This document shows, in pieces, positions 1 to 8,013 of a stretch of DNA of 8,013 nucleotides (positions are counted from its first letter, which is position 1; each line of letters opens with the position of its first letter). The position numbers were made by a program, and so were the translations under genes. The stretch is from assembly GCA_937930495.1 (NCBI GenBank), contig CALGKL010000038.1:1-8013 (forward strand), written 5' to 3'. The notes under the pieces were generated by a model. That model made no database searches. It was not told the DNA's origin and saw nothing but the letters and a program-made list of their open reading frames with translations. The DNA comes from an uncultured Gloeocapsa sp. Its GTDB lineage: Bacteria > Cyanobacteriota > Cyanobacteriia > Cyanobacteriales > Gloeocapsaceae.

Positions 1-32
1 TTGAGATCGAAAGAATATTCTCAGAGCGTTGA

Positions 33-171
33 ATGTGTGATTTGATTGACAATTTTACTCTAAATCGAGGGTGAATGGCTAAGACAAGTTAAAGAAAATA
101 GAGGATTTTTGGGGATCGCACTAGAATTGTTAGAACAAAACTGGCAATTTATCCAAGAGGAGATGATATGA
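33..171 (+). other. Possible small ORF upstream of pntA, apparently frameshifted
   Basis: From the ATG at 33 one frame reads MCDLIDNFTLNRG and stops at TGA 72-74. The frame one base further on is open from 64 to the TGA at 169-171 and reads EWLRQVKENRG, then a leucine-rich stretch, ending FIQEEMI. Skipping T72 would join the two into about 45 residues of protein-like sequence. The second frame has no good start codon of its own, and its stop overlaps the pntA ATG as ATGA, a layout typical of translational coupling. I do not recognise the product. It could be a decayed gene, a frameshifted small gene, a sequencing error or chance: an open run of about 36 codons is not rare in AT-rich DNA. Confidence 0.2.
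157..162 (+). promoter_or_regulatory. Ribosome binding site of pntA
   Basis: GAGGAG ends five bases before the ATG at 168, which is good Shine-Dalgarno sequence and spacing. It supports 168 as the start, even though this gives PntA an N-terminal stretch of about 22 residues beyond the E. coli protein. The in-frame sequence upstream has no ATG before a TAG at 99-101. It is the clearest ribosome binding site in the window. Confidence 0.7.
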
Positions 172-1772
172 CCGCAACCGTAGAAACAACCCCTAAAACT
201 GGGGGAATATCTTCTCAACAAGTTCAACCGAAAAAAATTGGCATACCTAAAGAGGTGTATCTGGGAGAATGTCGAGTAGCAGCGACACCAGAGACAGCCA
301 AGAAGTTGCAAAAACTAGGATTTGAAGTCCTTGTCGAAGCAGGTGCAGGAACATTAGCTAACTTTAGTGATCAAGCATACCAAGAGGTTAACTGTCAGAT
401 TATCTCAGATCCAGAAACACTCTGGAGAGAAGCTGATATTATTCTTAAGGTGCGGCCTCCCCAATTTCATCCAGAAATAAATAAACATGAAGCGGAGTTA
501 CTCAGTGAAGGGAAAACTCTGATTAGCTTCATTTGGCCAGCCCAAAATCCAGAATTACTAGAGAAATTAGCAGCAACCAAAGCTACGGTAATCGGGATGG
601 ATGCAGTACCCCGAATTAGTCGAGCCCAAAAAATAGACGCCCTCAGCTCTATGGCTAATATCGCGGGTTACCGCGCGGTAGTAGAAGCGGCTAGTCATTT
701 TGGACGCTTTTTTACGGGACAGATTACCGCGGCGGGTAAAATTCCTCCGGCTAAAGTTTTAGTTATTGGTGCTGGTGTAGCGGGGTTAGCGGCCATTGGC
801 GCTGCTAAAAGTCTGGGTGCGGTAGTACGCGCTTTTGATACCCGTTTAGAAGTAAAAGATCAAGTAAAAAGCTTAGGTGCAGAGTTTTTAGAGCTAGAAT
901 TTACCGAGGATGGCTCAGGAGAGGGTGGCTACGCTAAAACCATGAGCAAAGAGTTTATCGAGGCTGAAATGACTCTTTTTGCGGAGCAAGCTAAAGAAGT
1001 AGATATTATTATTACTACTGCTTTGATTCCTGGAAAGCGTGCTCCCATTTTAATTACCAAAGAGATGGTGGAAAGTATGAAACCAGGCTCGGTGATCGTT
1101 GATTTGGCTTCAGAGCAAGGGGGTAACTGCGAGGTTACCAAACCAGGGGAAGTCTATACCTATCAGGATGTAACGATTATTGGCTTAACGGATTTACCGA
1201 GTCGGATGGCGAGTCAATCGAGTCAACTCTATGGTAATAATCTTTGGCATTTACTTAAGGAAATGGGTGGTGCTCAGGATTATCACATCAATACCGAAGA
1301 TGAGATGATCCGCGGTGCCTTAATTCTTCACGAAGGAGAAGTAACCTGGCCCGCACCTAAAATACCTCAACCAACTCCTCCGGTTAAAACGGGGACTACT
1401 GTAACTACAGGATTACAAGAATCGAAGTCGAAAAGTTTAGGTAGTTTATGGTTGTTAATCGCGGGTATAGCTTTGGCTACCATCGGCTTAACTGCTCCGA
1501 CGGTGATGTTGTCTCATTTGACGGTATTTGTTTTGGCTTGTTTTCTCGGCTGGATGTTGATTTGGAATGTTAACCCAGCTCTGCATACTCCCTTGATGAG
1601 TGTGACCAATGCGATTAGTGGTATTGTTATCGTAGGCGGGATACTACAAATGTCGGGACCGATTACTTCTCCCGTGGTGATTTTAGGAGCGATCGCCATT
1701 GCTGTAGCGACGATTAATATCGCCGGTGGGTTTTACGTTACCCAAAGAATGTTGAATAAGTTTCATAAGTAA
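168..1772 (+). CDS. pntA: Proton-translocating NAD(P) transhydrogenase, alpha subunit
   Basis: PntA with PntB forms the membrane enzyme that couples hydride transfer from NADH to NADP+ to proton movement; in cyanobacteria it is expected in the thylakoid or plasma membrane. The 534 residues match E. coli PntA (510) almost throughout. The NAD(H)-binding domain I starts at about residue 23 (KKIGIPKE). It carries the RQD-loop region ([21 protein letters not shown]152, Q154, D157) and the Rossmann motif [11 protein letters not shown] (199-209), with [16 protein letters not shown] at 341-356. A proline-rich linker (about 396-405) leads to four membrane segments, roughly 425-442, 447-468, 475-493 and 498-520, including [13 protein letters not shown]. 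The alpha subunit is a single chain, not split into alpha1 and alpha2 as in some bacteria. The first 22 residues are polar, low in complexity and absent from the E. coli protein. The stop is 8 bases before pntB, so the two form an operon. Confidence 0.96.
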   Translation: MTATVETTPKTGGISSQQVQPKKIGIPKEVYLGECRVAATPETAKKLQKLGFEVLVEAGAGTLANFSDQAYQEVNCQIISDPETLWREADIILKVRPPQFHPEINKHEAELLSEGKTLISFIWPAQNPELLEKLAATKATVIGMDAVPRISRAQKIDALSSMANIAGYRAVVEAASHFGRFFTGQITAAGKIPPAKVLVIGAGVAGLAAIGAAKSLGAVVRAFDTRLEVKDQVKSLGAEFLELEFTEDGSGEGGYAKTMSKEFIEAEMTLFAEQAKEVDIIITTALIPGKRAPILITKEMVESMKPGSVIVDLASEQGGNCEVTKPGEVYTYQDVTIIGLTDLPSRMASQSSQLYGNNLWHLLKEMGGAQDYHINTEDEMIRGALILHEGEVTWPAPKIPQPTPPVKTGTTVTTGLQESKSKSLGSLWLLIAGIALATIGLTAPTVMLSHLTVFVLACFLGWMLIWNVNPALHTPLMSVTNAISGIVIVGGILQMSGPITSPVVILGAIAIAVATINIAGGFYVTQRMLNKFHK

Positions 1773-1780
1773 GTAAAAAA

Positions 1781-3229
1781 ATGTCACAAAATTTACAAAC
1801 TGTTGCCTATATAGCAGCAAGCGCCCTGTTTATCCTCAGTATTACTGGATTAGCTCAACACGAAACCGCCCGCCGTGGCAATATCTATGGCATTATCGGT
1901 ATGGTAATCGCCTGTTTGGCGACAATTTTAAGTCCTCAAGTCAATAATTATCTGACTTTGGGGGTTTCTGTGGTACCTGGAGTGATTATTGGTATTTTAG
2001 CAGCTTCCTTGGTAGCGATGACTCAAATGCCCCAAATGGTAGGTTTACTGAATAGTTTTGGGGGTTTAGCTGCACTATTGGTTGGTTATGCTGAATATCT
2101 CAAGTTAAGCCCTAATGCTGTTGGCGCTGAAATAACGATTCAGAAAATCGAAATTTATCTAGGGGTATTGATTGGGATTGTCACTTTTACAGGCTCTGTG
2201 ATCGCTTTTGCTAAGCTACAGGAACTGATTAGTAGTAAGCCTGTAATTTTACCCGCTCGTAACTGGTTGAATATCGCCGCTTTATTGGGGTCTGTAGGCT
2301 TAATTTTCCCCTTTTTGGGCGTTTTTGACCTAAATTTGACTGGGTTACAGATTTTGGGCCTGATGACGGTGATTATGGGCCTTTTTGGCATACATCTGGT
2401 TCTGGCGATCGGTGGTGCTGATATGCCTGTAGTTATTTCCTTCCTCAATAGCTATTCAGGTTGGGCGGGCGCCGCTACGGGTTTTATGCTTTCTAATGAT
2501 TTGTTGATTATTACGGGAGCTTTAGTGGGTAGCAGTGGTGCAATTCTCAGCTATGTCATGTGTAAGGCGATGAATCGCTCTTTCTTTAACGTTATCCTCG
2601 GTGGCTTTGGAGAAGGTGCAGGGTTAACTAGCCCAGGAAGTGCCCAAGTACAAGGAGATGTCACAAGCACTACCCCGGCGGAAACGGCAGAATTATTACA
2701 AAATGCCAGTAGCGTGGTGATTGTCCCGGGTTATGGGATGGCTGTATCTCAAGCCCAACACGGGATCTCGGAAATGACTCAAATTTTACGCGATCGCGGT
2801 GTCAATGTCCGCTTTGGGATCCATCCCGTCGCCGGCAGAATGCCGGGTCATATGAATGTACTATTAGCTGAAGCTAATGTACCCTATGATTTAGTCTTGG
2901 AAATGGATGAGATTAATCACGATTTCCCCCAAACCGATGTCGTGATGGTGATTGGGGCTAATGATACCGTTAATCCCGCCGCTGAGGAAGATCCTACCAG
3001 TGCACTGGCTGGAATGCCTGTTTTACAGGTATGGAAAGCTAATAGCGTAGTCGTGATGAAACGTAGCTTAGGTAGCGGTTACGCAGGTGTAGGTAATCCA
3101 CTCTTTTTTAAAGAGAATACCCAAATGCTTTTTGGGGATGCTAAACAAAACGTGGAGGCGATCGTTTCTCACTTGCGCGAAGCCCGTCATCGTGGGAGTA
3201 GTCGTTCCCCCGTTGAAGTTACGGCTTAA
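1781..3229 (+). CDS. pntB: Proton-translocating NAD(P) transhydrogenase, beta subunit
   Basis: This is the beta subunit partnering PntA. The 482 residues align end to end with E. coli PntB (462), with a short C-terminal extra tail after LREARH. The N-terminal half (about 5-262) is the membrane domain II, expected to have nine helices. It holds the conserved IGGADMPVV (D214) and LNSYSGW (N223) motifs and [21 protein letters not shown] (about 248-268). After a linker comes the NADP(H)-binding domain [15 protein letters not shown] (about 315-326), [21 protein letters not shown] (from 345), [15 protein letters not shown] (391-401) and [11 protein letters not shown] (427-437). At residue 91, where E. 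coli PntB has the proton-pathway His91, this protein has Asn ([13 protein letters not shown]). No clear Shine-Dalgarno precedes the ATG (GTAAAAAA fills the gap to pntA), so translation is probably coupled to pntA. Confidence 0.96.
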   Translation: MSQNLQTVAYIAASALFILSITGLAQHETARRGNIYGIIGMVIACLATILSPQVNNYLTLGVSVVPGVIIGILAASLVAMTQMPQMVGLLNSFGGLAALLVGYAEYLKLSPNAVGAEITIQKIEIYLGVLIGIVTFTGSVIAFAKLQELISSKPVILPARNWLNIAALLGSVGLIFPFLGVFDLNLTGLQILGLMTVIMGLFGIHLVLAIGGADMPVVISFLNSYSGWAGAATGFMLSNDLLIITGALVGSSGAILSYVMCKAMNRSFFNVILGGFGEGAGLTSPGSAQVQGDVTSTTPAETAELLQNASSVVIVPGYGMAVSQAQHGISEMTQILRDRGVNVRFGIHPVAGRMPGHMNVLLAEANVPYDLVLEMDEINHDFPQTDVVMVIGANDTVNPAAEEDPTSALAGMPVLQVWKANSVVVMKRSLGSGYAGVGNPLFFKENTQMLFGDAKQNVEAIVSHLREARHRGSSRSPVEVTA

Positions 3230-3236
3230 AACTCAG

Positions 3237-3273
3237 GGTGTAGGGGAACAAGAGATACAATACCCCTAACACC
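3237..3273 (+). terminator. Imperfect hairpin after pntB, possible transcription terminator
   Basis: GGTGTAGGGG (3237-3246) pairs with CCCCTAACACC (3263-3273), giving ten base pairs with one bulged A (3268) and a 16-base loop. It begins 8 bases after the pntB stop, a suitable place for a terminator, but no T-run follows, so it is not a canonical intrinsic terminator. It could equally be an mRNA 3'-end stabilising structure or a relic of the dispersed palindromes common between cyanobacterial genes. Confidence 0.35.
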
Positions 3274-3326
3274 TAATCTCTTACCTATTTAAGGTTTGAT
3301 AAATTTTAACCGAGGAGCAAGAGATT
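3249..3326 (+). repeat. Short direct and inverted repeats in the pntB-glgP gap
   Basis: CAAGAGAT occurs at 3249-3256 and again at 3318-3325, and the complementary AATCTCTT lies between them at 3275-3282. The middle arm can pair over 7 bases with the first copy (3250-3256) or over 8 bases with the second (3319-3326), but not both. The first copy sits in the loop of the 3237-3273 hairpin, so that pairing would make a pseudoknot. The rest of the gap to glgP is A- and purine-rich. I see no credible gene or well-formed promoter in this 180-base stretch. Confidence 0.4.
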
Positions 3327-3409
3327 TAAGACAAAATAAAGAAAAGCAAAAACTTGAAAGAGTTAGAGAAATATCTGGACTAGTATTAATCTCAAACAGT
3401 AGGTAGATA

Positions 3410-5947
3410 ATGGCTATGGACTCTGGGAAAAGTAATTTATTTGACGATCGCACTAGTCTAGATTCAGAAGCAATCAAACAAGGATTTTTAGATAATCTCT
3501 TTTATGTGCAAGGGAAACCACCAATATTAGCTACAGAAAATGATTACTATATGGCTTTAGCCTATACAGTCAGAGATCGCCTGTTACATTGCTGGAATAG
3601 TACCGCAGAAACCTACACAGAAAAAGGATCGCGCACAGTCTGTTATCTTTCGGCTGAATTTTTGATGGGTCCTCATCTGGGTAACAATTTAATCAATCTA
3701 GGTATCTACGAACAGGTTAAACAAGCGATTGAAGAATTAGGTTTAAATTTTAACGAATTACTCGAACAAGAAGAAGAACCAGGATTAGGAAATGGTGGTT
3801 TAGGAAGACTAGCTGCTTGTTATCTAGATTCTTTGGCTAGTTTAGAAATACCCGCATTAGGTTATGGTATTCGTTATGAATTTGGCATTTTTGAGCAACA
3901 AATCCGTAACGGTTGGCAAGTAGAAATGACTGACAAATGGTTACGTTATGGTAATCCCTGGGAAGTGTGTCGTCCCGAATGGTCGGTACAATTAAAATTT
4001 GGTGGTCATACTGAAAGTTATCTCAATGGCGAAGGAAAACGTAAATCAACCTGGATTCCCCATCGTGAAGTCAAAGGAGTTCCCTACGATACCCCCATTT
4101 TAGGATATAAAGTCAATACCGCTAATACCCTACGTCTATGGAAAGCTGAAGCGGTGGAATCTTTTGATTTTAGTGCTTTTAACCAAGGTAACTATTATGG
4201 TGCGGTAGATAATAAAGTTGTCTCGGAAAACCTGACTAAAGTTCTCTATCCCAACGATGAGAAAATAGAAGGAAAACAATTACGTCTAGAACAACAATAT
4301 TTCTTAGTTTCTTGTTCCCTACAAGATATGTTCCGCATTCTGCGAGGACAAAATCTCCCCATTAACAAGTTTCACGAAAAATTTACCATCCAATTAAATG
4401 ATACTCACCCGGCGATCGCTGTAGTAGAATTATTGCGCTTATTGGTGGATGAATATGATCTCGATTGGGATACAGCTTGGTCTATTACTCAAAAAACCTT
4501 TGCCTATACCAATCATACCCTGTTACCAGAAGCTCTAGAAAAATGGTCCCTCAATCTTTTTGGTAGTCTGTTACCTCGTCATTTAGAGTTAATCTATGAG
4601 ATCAATGCCCGGTTTTTGGCAGAATTACAAGCTAAATTCCCCGGTGATTCTGAACGTTTCGCACGAATGTCTTTGATTGATGAACAGGGAGAACGTTACG
4701 TACGTATGGCTAATTTAGCTTGTGTAGGTAGTCATGCCATCAATGGAGTCGCTGCCCTACATAGCGAATTACTTAAGCAAACAGTACTGAAAGATTTTTA
4801 CGAATTCTCCCCAGAAAAATTCAGTAACAAAACCAATGGGGTGACCCCGAGACGCTGGATCGCCTTGAGTAATCCCGCTATGACTAAGTTAATTAGTAGT
4901 CAGATTGGGGACAGTTGGCTCAAAAATTTAGAAAATTTACGTCAAATTGAAGGATTAGTAGAAGATCCAGGGTTTTTACAACAATGGCGAGAAATGAAAC
5001 AAGGAGTCAAAAAGAATCTCGCTAAACATATACAAGAAAAATTAGGAATCCTCGTCAATCCAGAGTCGATCTTTGATATTCAAGTCAAACGGATCCACGA
5101 ATATAAACGACAACATCTTAATGTCTTACACATAGTCACCCTTTACCAAAAACTCAAAGATAATCCCAATTTAGATATTGTTCCTCGTACCTTTATTTTT
5201 GGGGGTAAGGCTGCACCAGGTTATCAGATGGCGAAATTGATTATTAAGCTGATTAACTCGGTTGGAGAAGTGATTAATAGAGATCCTCAAGTGAGCGATC
5301 GCCTGCGGGTAGTTTTCCTCCCCAACTATAACGTTACCAATAGTCAAAGGGTTTATCCTGCTGCTGATTTATCAGAACAAATCTCCACCGCGGGATTAGA
5401 AGCTTCTGGTACAGGTAATATGAAATTTGCCATGAATGGAGCATTAACCATCGGGACTTTAGATGGTGCGAATGTAGAAATCCGCGAGGAGGTAGGAGAG
5501 GAAAACTTCTTTTTATTTGGTTTAAAAACTGAGGAAGTCTTTGCACTCAAATCTCAAGGATATAATCCCTGGGACTATTATCAAGCTAATCCTACTCTCA
5601 AAAACGCTCTAGACTTGATTGCTACAGGGTATTTTAGTCCTGATGAACGGGATTTATTTAAACCCCTAGTCAATAAACTACTATATAGCGATCCTTTTTT
5701 ACTCTTAGCTGATTATCAATCCTATCTAGATTGCCAAGAAAAAGTTAGTGAAAGTTATCGCGATCGCCAGCATTGGAGTAAAATGTCATTATTAAATGTG
5801 GCGCGCATGGGGAAATTTTCCTCCGATCACGCTATCAGTGAATATTGTACCGATATTTGGCGGGTTGAACCCGTCAGGATCGAATTAGAAGACCACAGTA
5901 AATGGTATGGTAGCCTAGGAGAAAAAATTAGTTGTCGATTACGTTAA
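3410..5947 (+). CDS. glgP: Glycogen (alpha-1,4-glucan) phosphorylase
   Basis: GlgP removes glucose units from glycogen using inorganic phosphate, giving glucose-1-phosphate in the cytosol. The 845 residues match the GT35 phosphorylase family over their full length (E. coli GlgP 815, rabbit muscle 842). Landmarks in order are SAEFLMG (81-87), [19 protein letters not shown] (125-143), NDTHPA (330-335), TNGVTPRRW (475-483), the phosphate- and cofactor-site segment KRIHEYKRQ (560-568), FGGKAAPGY (597-605), LPNYNVT (637-643) and [10 protein letters not shown] (664-673), whose K672 should bind pyridoxal phosphate. All are intact, so the enzyme should be active. I see no equivalent of the phosphorylated N-terminal serine segment of the muscle enzyme. 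About 20 residues follow the point where E. coli GlgP ends (PVRI). The start has a weak AGG six bases upstream; the third codon is also ATG (3416) and is a possible start. The gene lies 180 bases after pntB, and its stop overlaps that of pstB. Confidence 0.96.
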   Translation: MAMDSGKSNLFDDRTSLDSEAIKQGFLDNLFYVQGKPPILATENDYYMALAYTVRDRLLHCWNSTAETYTEKGSRTVCYLSAEFLMGPHLGNNLINLGIYEQVKQAIEELGLNFNELLEQEEEPGLGNGGLGRLAACYLDSLASLEIPALGYGIRYEFGIFEQQIRNGWQVEMTDKWLRYGNPWEVCRPEWSVQLKFGGHTESYLNGEGKRKSTWIPHREVKGVPYDTPILGYKVNTANTLRLWKAEAVESFDFSAFNQGNYYGAVDNKVVSENLTKVLYPNDEKIEGKQLRLEQQYFLVSCSLQDMFRILRGQNLPINKFHEKFTIQLNDTHPAIAVVELLRLLVDEYDLDWDTAWSITQKTFAYTNHTLLPEALEKWSLNLFGSLLPRHLELIYEINARFLAELQAKFPGDSERFARMSLIDEQGERYVRMANLACVGSHAINGVAALHSELLKQTVLKDFYEFSPEKFSNKTNGVTPRRWIALSNPAMTKLISSQIGDSWLKNLENLRQIEGLVEDPGFLQQWREMKQGVKKNLAKHIQEKLGILVNPESIFDIQVKRIHEYKRQHLNVLHIVTLYQKLKDNPNLDIVPRTFIFGGKAAPGYQMAKLIIKLINSVGEVINRDPQVSDRLRVVFLPNYNVTNSQRVYPAADLSEQISTAGLEASGTGNMKFAMNGALTIGTLDGANVEIREEVGEENFFLFGLKTEEVFALKSQGYNPWDYYQANPTLKNALDLIATGYFSPDERDLFKPLVNKLLYSDPFLLLADYQSYLDCQEKVSESYRDRQHWSKMSLLNVARMGKFSSDHAISEYCTDIWRVEPVRIELEDHSKWYGSLGEKISCRLR

Positions 5948-6753
5948 CCAAATTTTCCGCTCACGTATTCTTGAGTAGCGTTTTCTTGGGGAAAACTAAA
6001 AATTTTCTCGGTGCGATCGTACTCCACTAAATAACCGGAGCGTTTACCGTCCTCTCCCGCAATCACGTTAAAAAAAGCGGTCATACTAGAGACGCGAAGA
6101 GCTTGCTGCATATTATGAGTTACAATAATAATTGTATATTGGGACCGTAACTCGTGCATCAACTCTTCAATTTTCAGGGTAGAAATGGGATCTAATGCTG
6201 AACAGGGTTCATCCATCAGGATCACCTCCGGTTCGATGGCGATCGCTCTAGCGATACAGAGTCGTTGTTGTTGTCCACCGGAAAGAGATAATCCACTTTC
6301 TCTGAGTTTACTTTTGACCTCATCCCAGAGAGCTGCTTGACGCAGCGATCGCTCTACGAGTTCATCCATATTGCCTTTATAACCATTAATTCTCGCACCG
6401 TAGGCGATATTGTCGTAGATAGATTTGGGAAAAGGATTAGGTTTTTGGAAGACCATGCCAATTTTTTGCCGAATTTCCACCGGATCAACTTGAGGAGCGT
6501 ATAAATCCTTACCGTGATAATAGATTTGACCCTTGACTTTAGCACCGGGAATCAAATCGTTGAGACGATTAAAACAACGCAACAGCGTACTTTTCCCACA
6601 CCCGGATGGACCGATAAAAGCGGTAATTTCCTTTTCGGGAATCTTCATTGATACATTACGAAGTGCTTCAAAGTTTTTATAATAAACCGAAACACCCCTA
6701 ACCTCAAAAACATTTTTAGTACTTTCAATTGGAAAATCAAGCATATTAATCAC
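5944..6753 (-). CDS. pstB: Phosphate ABC transporter ATP-binding protein
   Basis: PstB is the ATPase that drives phosphate import through PstC and PstA at the inner face of the cytoplasmic membrane. The 269 residues show every ABC landmark: Walker [10 protein letters not shown] (48-56), Q-loop QKPNPFP (Q103), signature LSGGQQQR (157-164), Walker B VILMDEP (177-183) and the switch histidine in VTHN (H213). [17 protein letters not shown] and [11 protein letters not shown] mark the PstB family rather than other importers. Near the C-terminus the segment [11 protein letters not shown] (231-241) adds residues not found in E. coli PstB (257 residues). The frame begins with GTG at 6753, overlapping the pstA stop by one base (TAGTG). 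An ATG three codons later (6744) is a real alternative, and neither start has a clear Shine-Dalgarno. It is the last gene of the pst operon here, and its stop overlaps that of the convergent glgP. Confidence 0.96.
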   Translation of the reverse strand: MINMLDFPIESTKNVFEVRGVSVYYKNFEALRNVSMKIPEKEITAFIGPSGCGKSTLLRCFNRLNDLIPGAKVKGQIYYHGKDLYAPQVDPVEIRQKIGMVFQKPNPFPKSIYDNIAYGARINGYKGNMDELVERSLRQAALWDEVKSKLRESGLSLSGGQQQRLCIARAIAIEPEVILMDEPCSALDPISTLKIEELMHELRSQYTIIIVTHNMQQALRVSSMTAFFNVIAGEDGKRSGYLVEYDRTEKIFSFPQENATQEYVSGKFG

Positions 6754-7664
6754 TAAAAATTACGTTGAAATTTATTACGTAAGAAAATAGCCGTAGCATT
6801 CATTAACAACAATAAAACCATCAAAACGATGATTCCCGCTGCCGCAACGGTATGAAAAGCAGCTTGAGGACGAGAAACCCAGTTAAAAATCTGAATCGGT
6901 AAAGCGGTAAAGGGTGAACGCAATCCTTCTAACCCTAGAGGAGGTAAAAAGGCGATAAAAGTCAGCGCACCAATAGTAATTAGGGGTGCCGTTTCCCCGA
7001 TAGCACGAGACAAAGCCAGAATTATCCCGGTGAGGATACCAGGAAAAGCCAGGGGTAAAACATGGTCTTTAACCACTTCCCAGCGCGTAGCCCCTAAAGC
7101 AAAACCAGCTTGACGTAAGCTATTTGGTACAGCTCTTAAAGCTTCACGAGTGGAAACGATAATAATTGGCAAAACTAATAAAGAAAGAGTCAGAGCGCCA
7201 GAAATTACACTACGACCATTAGTAATCGGACTCATGATCCTGACGAATAATTCTAATCCCAACAGACCATAAATGATCGAGGGGACAGCCGCTAAATTAT
7301 TAATATTAATCTCGATCACTTTAGCTAGCCAACTATCAGCCGCGAATTCTTCTAGGAAAATAGCAGCTCCCACACCGAGGGGAAAAGTAATGATACTGGT
7401 TAAAATCATCAACCAGATACTACCTACTAAAGCCGATTTTAACCCGGATTGAGCGGGACGACGAGAAGGAAATTTAGTCAACAAATCCCAATCTAGACGA
7501 GGTAAACCATCGATAAAGACATCAATCAATAATATTGCTAGAATAATCAGCGCTAAAGCTACCGAAAGCCAACATAAAATCGCAAAAATTCGACCTATTT
7601 TATAGCGCAGGTTAAGAGCGTAATTAAAATTTGCTTCCTTGGGAGAATTTTCTAAATTAATCAT
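6753..7664 (-). CDS. pstA: Phosphate ABC transporter permease PstA
   Basis: PstA pairs with PstC to form the membrane channel of the high-affinity phosphate importer. From the ATG at 7664 it has 303 residues, a normal length, with about six membrane segments (roughly 26-50, 80-103, 118-142, 152-170, 205-225 and 274-293). The EAA loop that contacts PstB is at about 174-203 ([20 protein letters not shown], then [12 protein letters not shown]), followed by [11 protein letters not shown], a strongly conserved PstA/PstC segment. The frame can be pushed upstream to a TTG at 7688, which adds eight residues. I prefer the ATG: it overlaps the pstC stop by 8 bases (ATGATTAA), a usual coupling arrangement, whereas the TTG would lie 32 bases inside pstC. 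There is no good Shine-Dalgarno, so translation is probably coupled to pstC. Confidence 0.94.
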   Translation of the reverse strand: MINLENSPKEANFNYALNLRYKIGRIFAILCWLSVALALIILAILLIDVFIDGLPRLDWDLLTKFPSRRPAQSGLKSALVGSIWLMILTSIITFPLGVGAAIFLEEFAADSWLAKVIEININNLAAVPSIIYGLLGLELFVRIMSPITNGRSVISGALTLSLLVLPIIIVSTREALRAVPNSLRQAGFALGATRWEVVKDHVLPLAFPGILTGIILALSRAIGETAPLITIGALTFIAFLPPLGLEGLRSPFTALPIQIFNWVSRPQAAFHTVAAAGIIVLMVLLLLMNATAIFLRNKFQRNF

Positions 7665-8013
7665 ATTTTTGTTGAAAACGGCGAACAAACCAATAGCTCA
7701 AAATATTTAGAGCCAAAGTGATTAAAAAGAGAGTTAAACCAACAACATAGATAGTTTTAAAAGCTAGAGTACCATGAGGAGCGTCACCTAAACTTACCTG
7801 TACGATAAACGCTGTCATAGTCGCTACCGGAACGAGGGGATTAAGAGTAAGAGTGGGATTTTGTCCCGCGGCGATCGTCACGATCATCGTCTCTCCTACG
7901 GCGCGAGAAACAGCGAGAATAAAAGAAGCCATAATCCCTGATAAGGCTGCAGGAATCACCACTCCTGTAACTACCTCTCGTTTGGTTGCTCCCATAGCGT
8001 AAGCTCCCTGACG
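7657..8013 (-). CDS. pstC: Phosphate ABC transporter permease PstC, C-terminal part
   Basis: Only the last 118 codons are in the window. The frame is open through the right edge, so the ATG at 7995 is an internal methionine and not the start. The visible part begins in the EAA loop ([15 protein letters not shown]), continues through [14 protein letters not shown] and [18 protein letters not shown], and ends with a last membrane helix ([20 protein letters not shown]) and a basic tail. GATKREVV and [10 protein letters not shown] identify a Pst permease. The absence of the PstA-type GETAPL, together with its place before pstA, makes it PstC. The promoter, any Pho box and probably pstS should lie further right, outside the window. 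Confidence 0.93.
   Translation of the reverse strand, partial: RQGAYAMGATKREVVTGVVIPAALSGIMASFILAVSRAVGETMIVTIAAGQNPTLTLNPLVPVATMTAFIVQVSLGDAPHGTLAFKTIYVVGLTLFLITLALNILSYWFVRRFQQKYD

Larger units (their letters stand above)
1689..6352. repeat. HIP1 octamers (GCGATCGC), seven dispersed copies
   Basis: Exact palindromes GCGATCGC start at 1689 (pntA), 2790 (pntB), 4412, 5295 and 5760 (glgP), and 6239 and 6345 (pstB). They fall in different reading frames and encode different peptides (Ala-Ile-Ala, Arg-Asp-Arg, Ser-Asp-Arg and Glu-Arg-Ser-Leu), so they are conserved as DNA and not as a protein motif. HIP1 is a known highly over-represented sequence in many cyanobacteria and supports the host assignment. 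The span given covers the first to the last copy; it is not one continuous repeat. Confidence 0.9.

Noticed and set aside
3..32. Reading frame EIERIFSER ending at TGA, possible end of an upstream gene
   Set aside because: Nine codons are too few to show that it is coding or to identify it.
46..51. TTGACA, a perfect sigma-70 -35 hexamer upstream of pntA
   Set aside because: No -10-like sequence lies 16-18 bases downstream (the region reads AGGGTGAA), so it is not a supported promoter.
3291..3311. AAGGTTT and TTTTAACC before glgP as a possible Pho box
   Set aside because: Cyanobacterial Pho boxes are direct repeats; these are weakly inverted, with only four complementary bases.
3354..3390. 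TTGAAA with TAGTAT or TATTAAT downstream as a glgP promoter
   Set aside because: The spacers are 21 bases or more, too long for a sigma-70 promoter, and the AT-rich stretch gives such matches easily.
3296..3406. Open frame of 36 codons beginning with TTG between pntB and glgP
   Set aside because: No ATG, the AAGG before it is too close to serve as a ribosome site, and the lysine/arginine-rich content simply reflects purine-rich DNA.
5985..6012. GAAAA/TTTTC inverted repeat downstream of the glgP stop
   Set aside because: It is short, AT-rich, lies within pstB coding sequence (EKIFSFPQ) and has no T-run, so a terminator call is not supported.
7665..7688. TTG start for pstA adding eight residues
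   Set aside because: It needs a rarer start codon and a 32-base overlap with pstC, while the ATG at 7664 gives a normal 8-base coupling overlap.

Overview
This window comes from a cyanobacterium. The octamer GCGATCGC (HIP1, typical of many cyanobacterial genomes) occurs seven times, all inside genes. The gene set also fits: a proton-pumping transhydrogenase with single-chain alpha and beta subunits, a cyanobacterial-type glycogen phosphorylase and a Pst phosphate transporter. The species cannot be resolved from this sequence alone. All main genes are standard housekeeping or nutrient-uptake genes, and I found no previously undescribed system.

Layout. Bases 1-167 are the tail of an upstream region. 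They include a small open frame that runs into the pntA start codon and looks interrupted by a one-base shift. Then, on the plus strand, come pntA (168-1772) and pntB (1781-3229), separated by 8 bases and almost certainly co-transcribed. An intergenic stretch (3230-3409) without a convincing gene carries a strong imperfect hairpin and a set of short arms that could pair in mutually exclusive ways. Next is glgP (3410-5947), also on the plus strand. On the minus strand, reading inward from the right edge, are the 3' end of pstC (7657-8013, cut by the window), pstA (6753-7664) and pstB (5944-6753). Their ends overlap by 8 and 1 bases, the mark of an operon. The start of the operon, and so any Pho box and pstS, lies beyond the window. 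glgP and pstB converge and overlap by 4 bases at their stop codons.

How the genes work together. PntAB uses the proton gradient to transfer hydride from NADH to NADP+. GlgP splits glycogen with phosphate into glucose-1-phosphate, feeding sugar catabolism. PstCAB imports the phosphate that GlgP consumes. The pntAB-glgP adjacency is metabolically sensible (storage-carbon use and NADPH balance), but nothing in the sequence proves a functional link. The most notable points are an Asn at the PntB position of the E. coli proton-channel His91, the broken-looking small frame before pntA, the possible alternative RNA folds before glgP, and the terminator-free convergent overlap.
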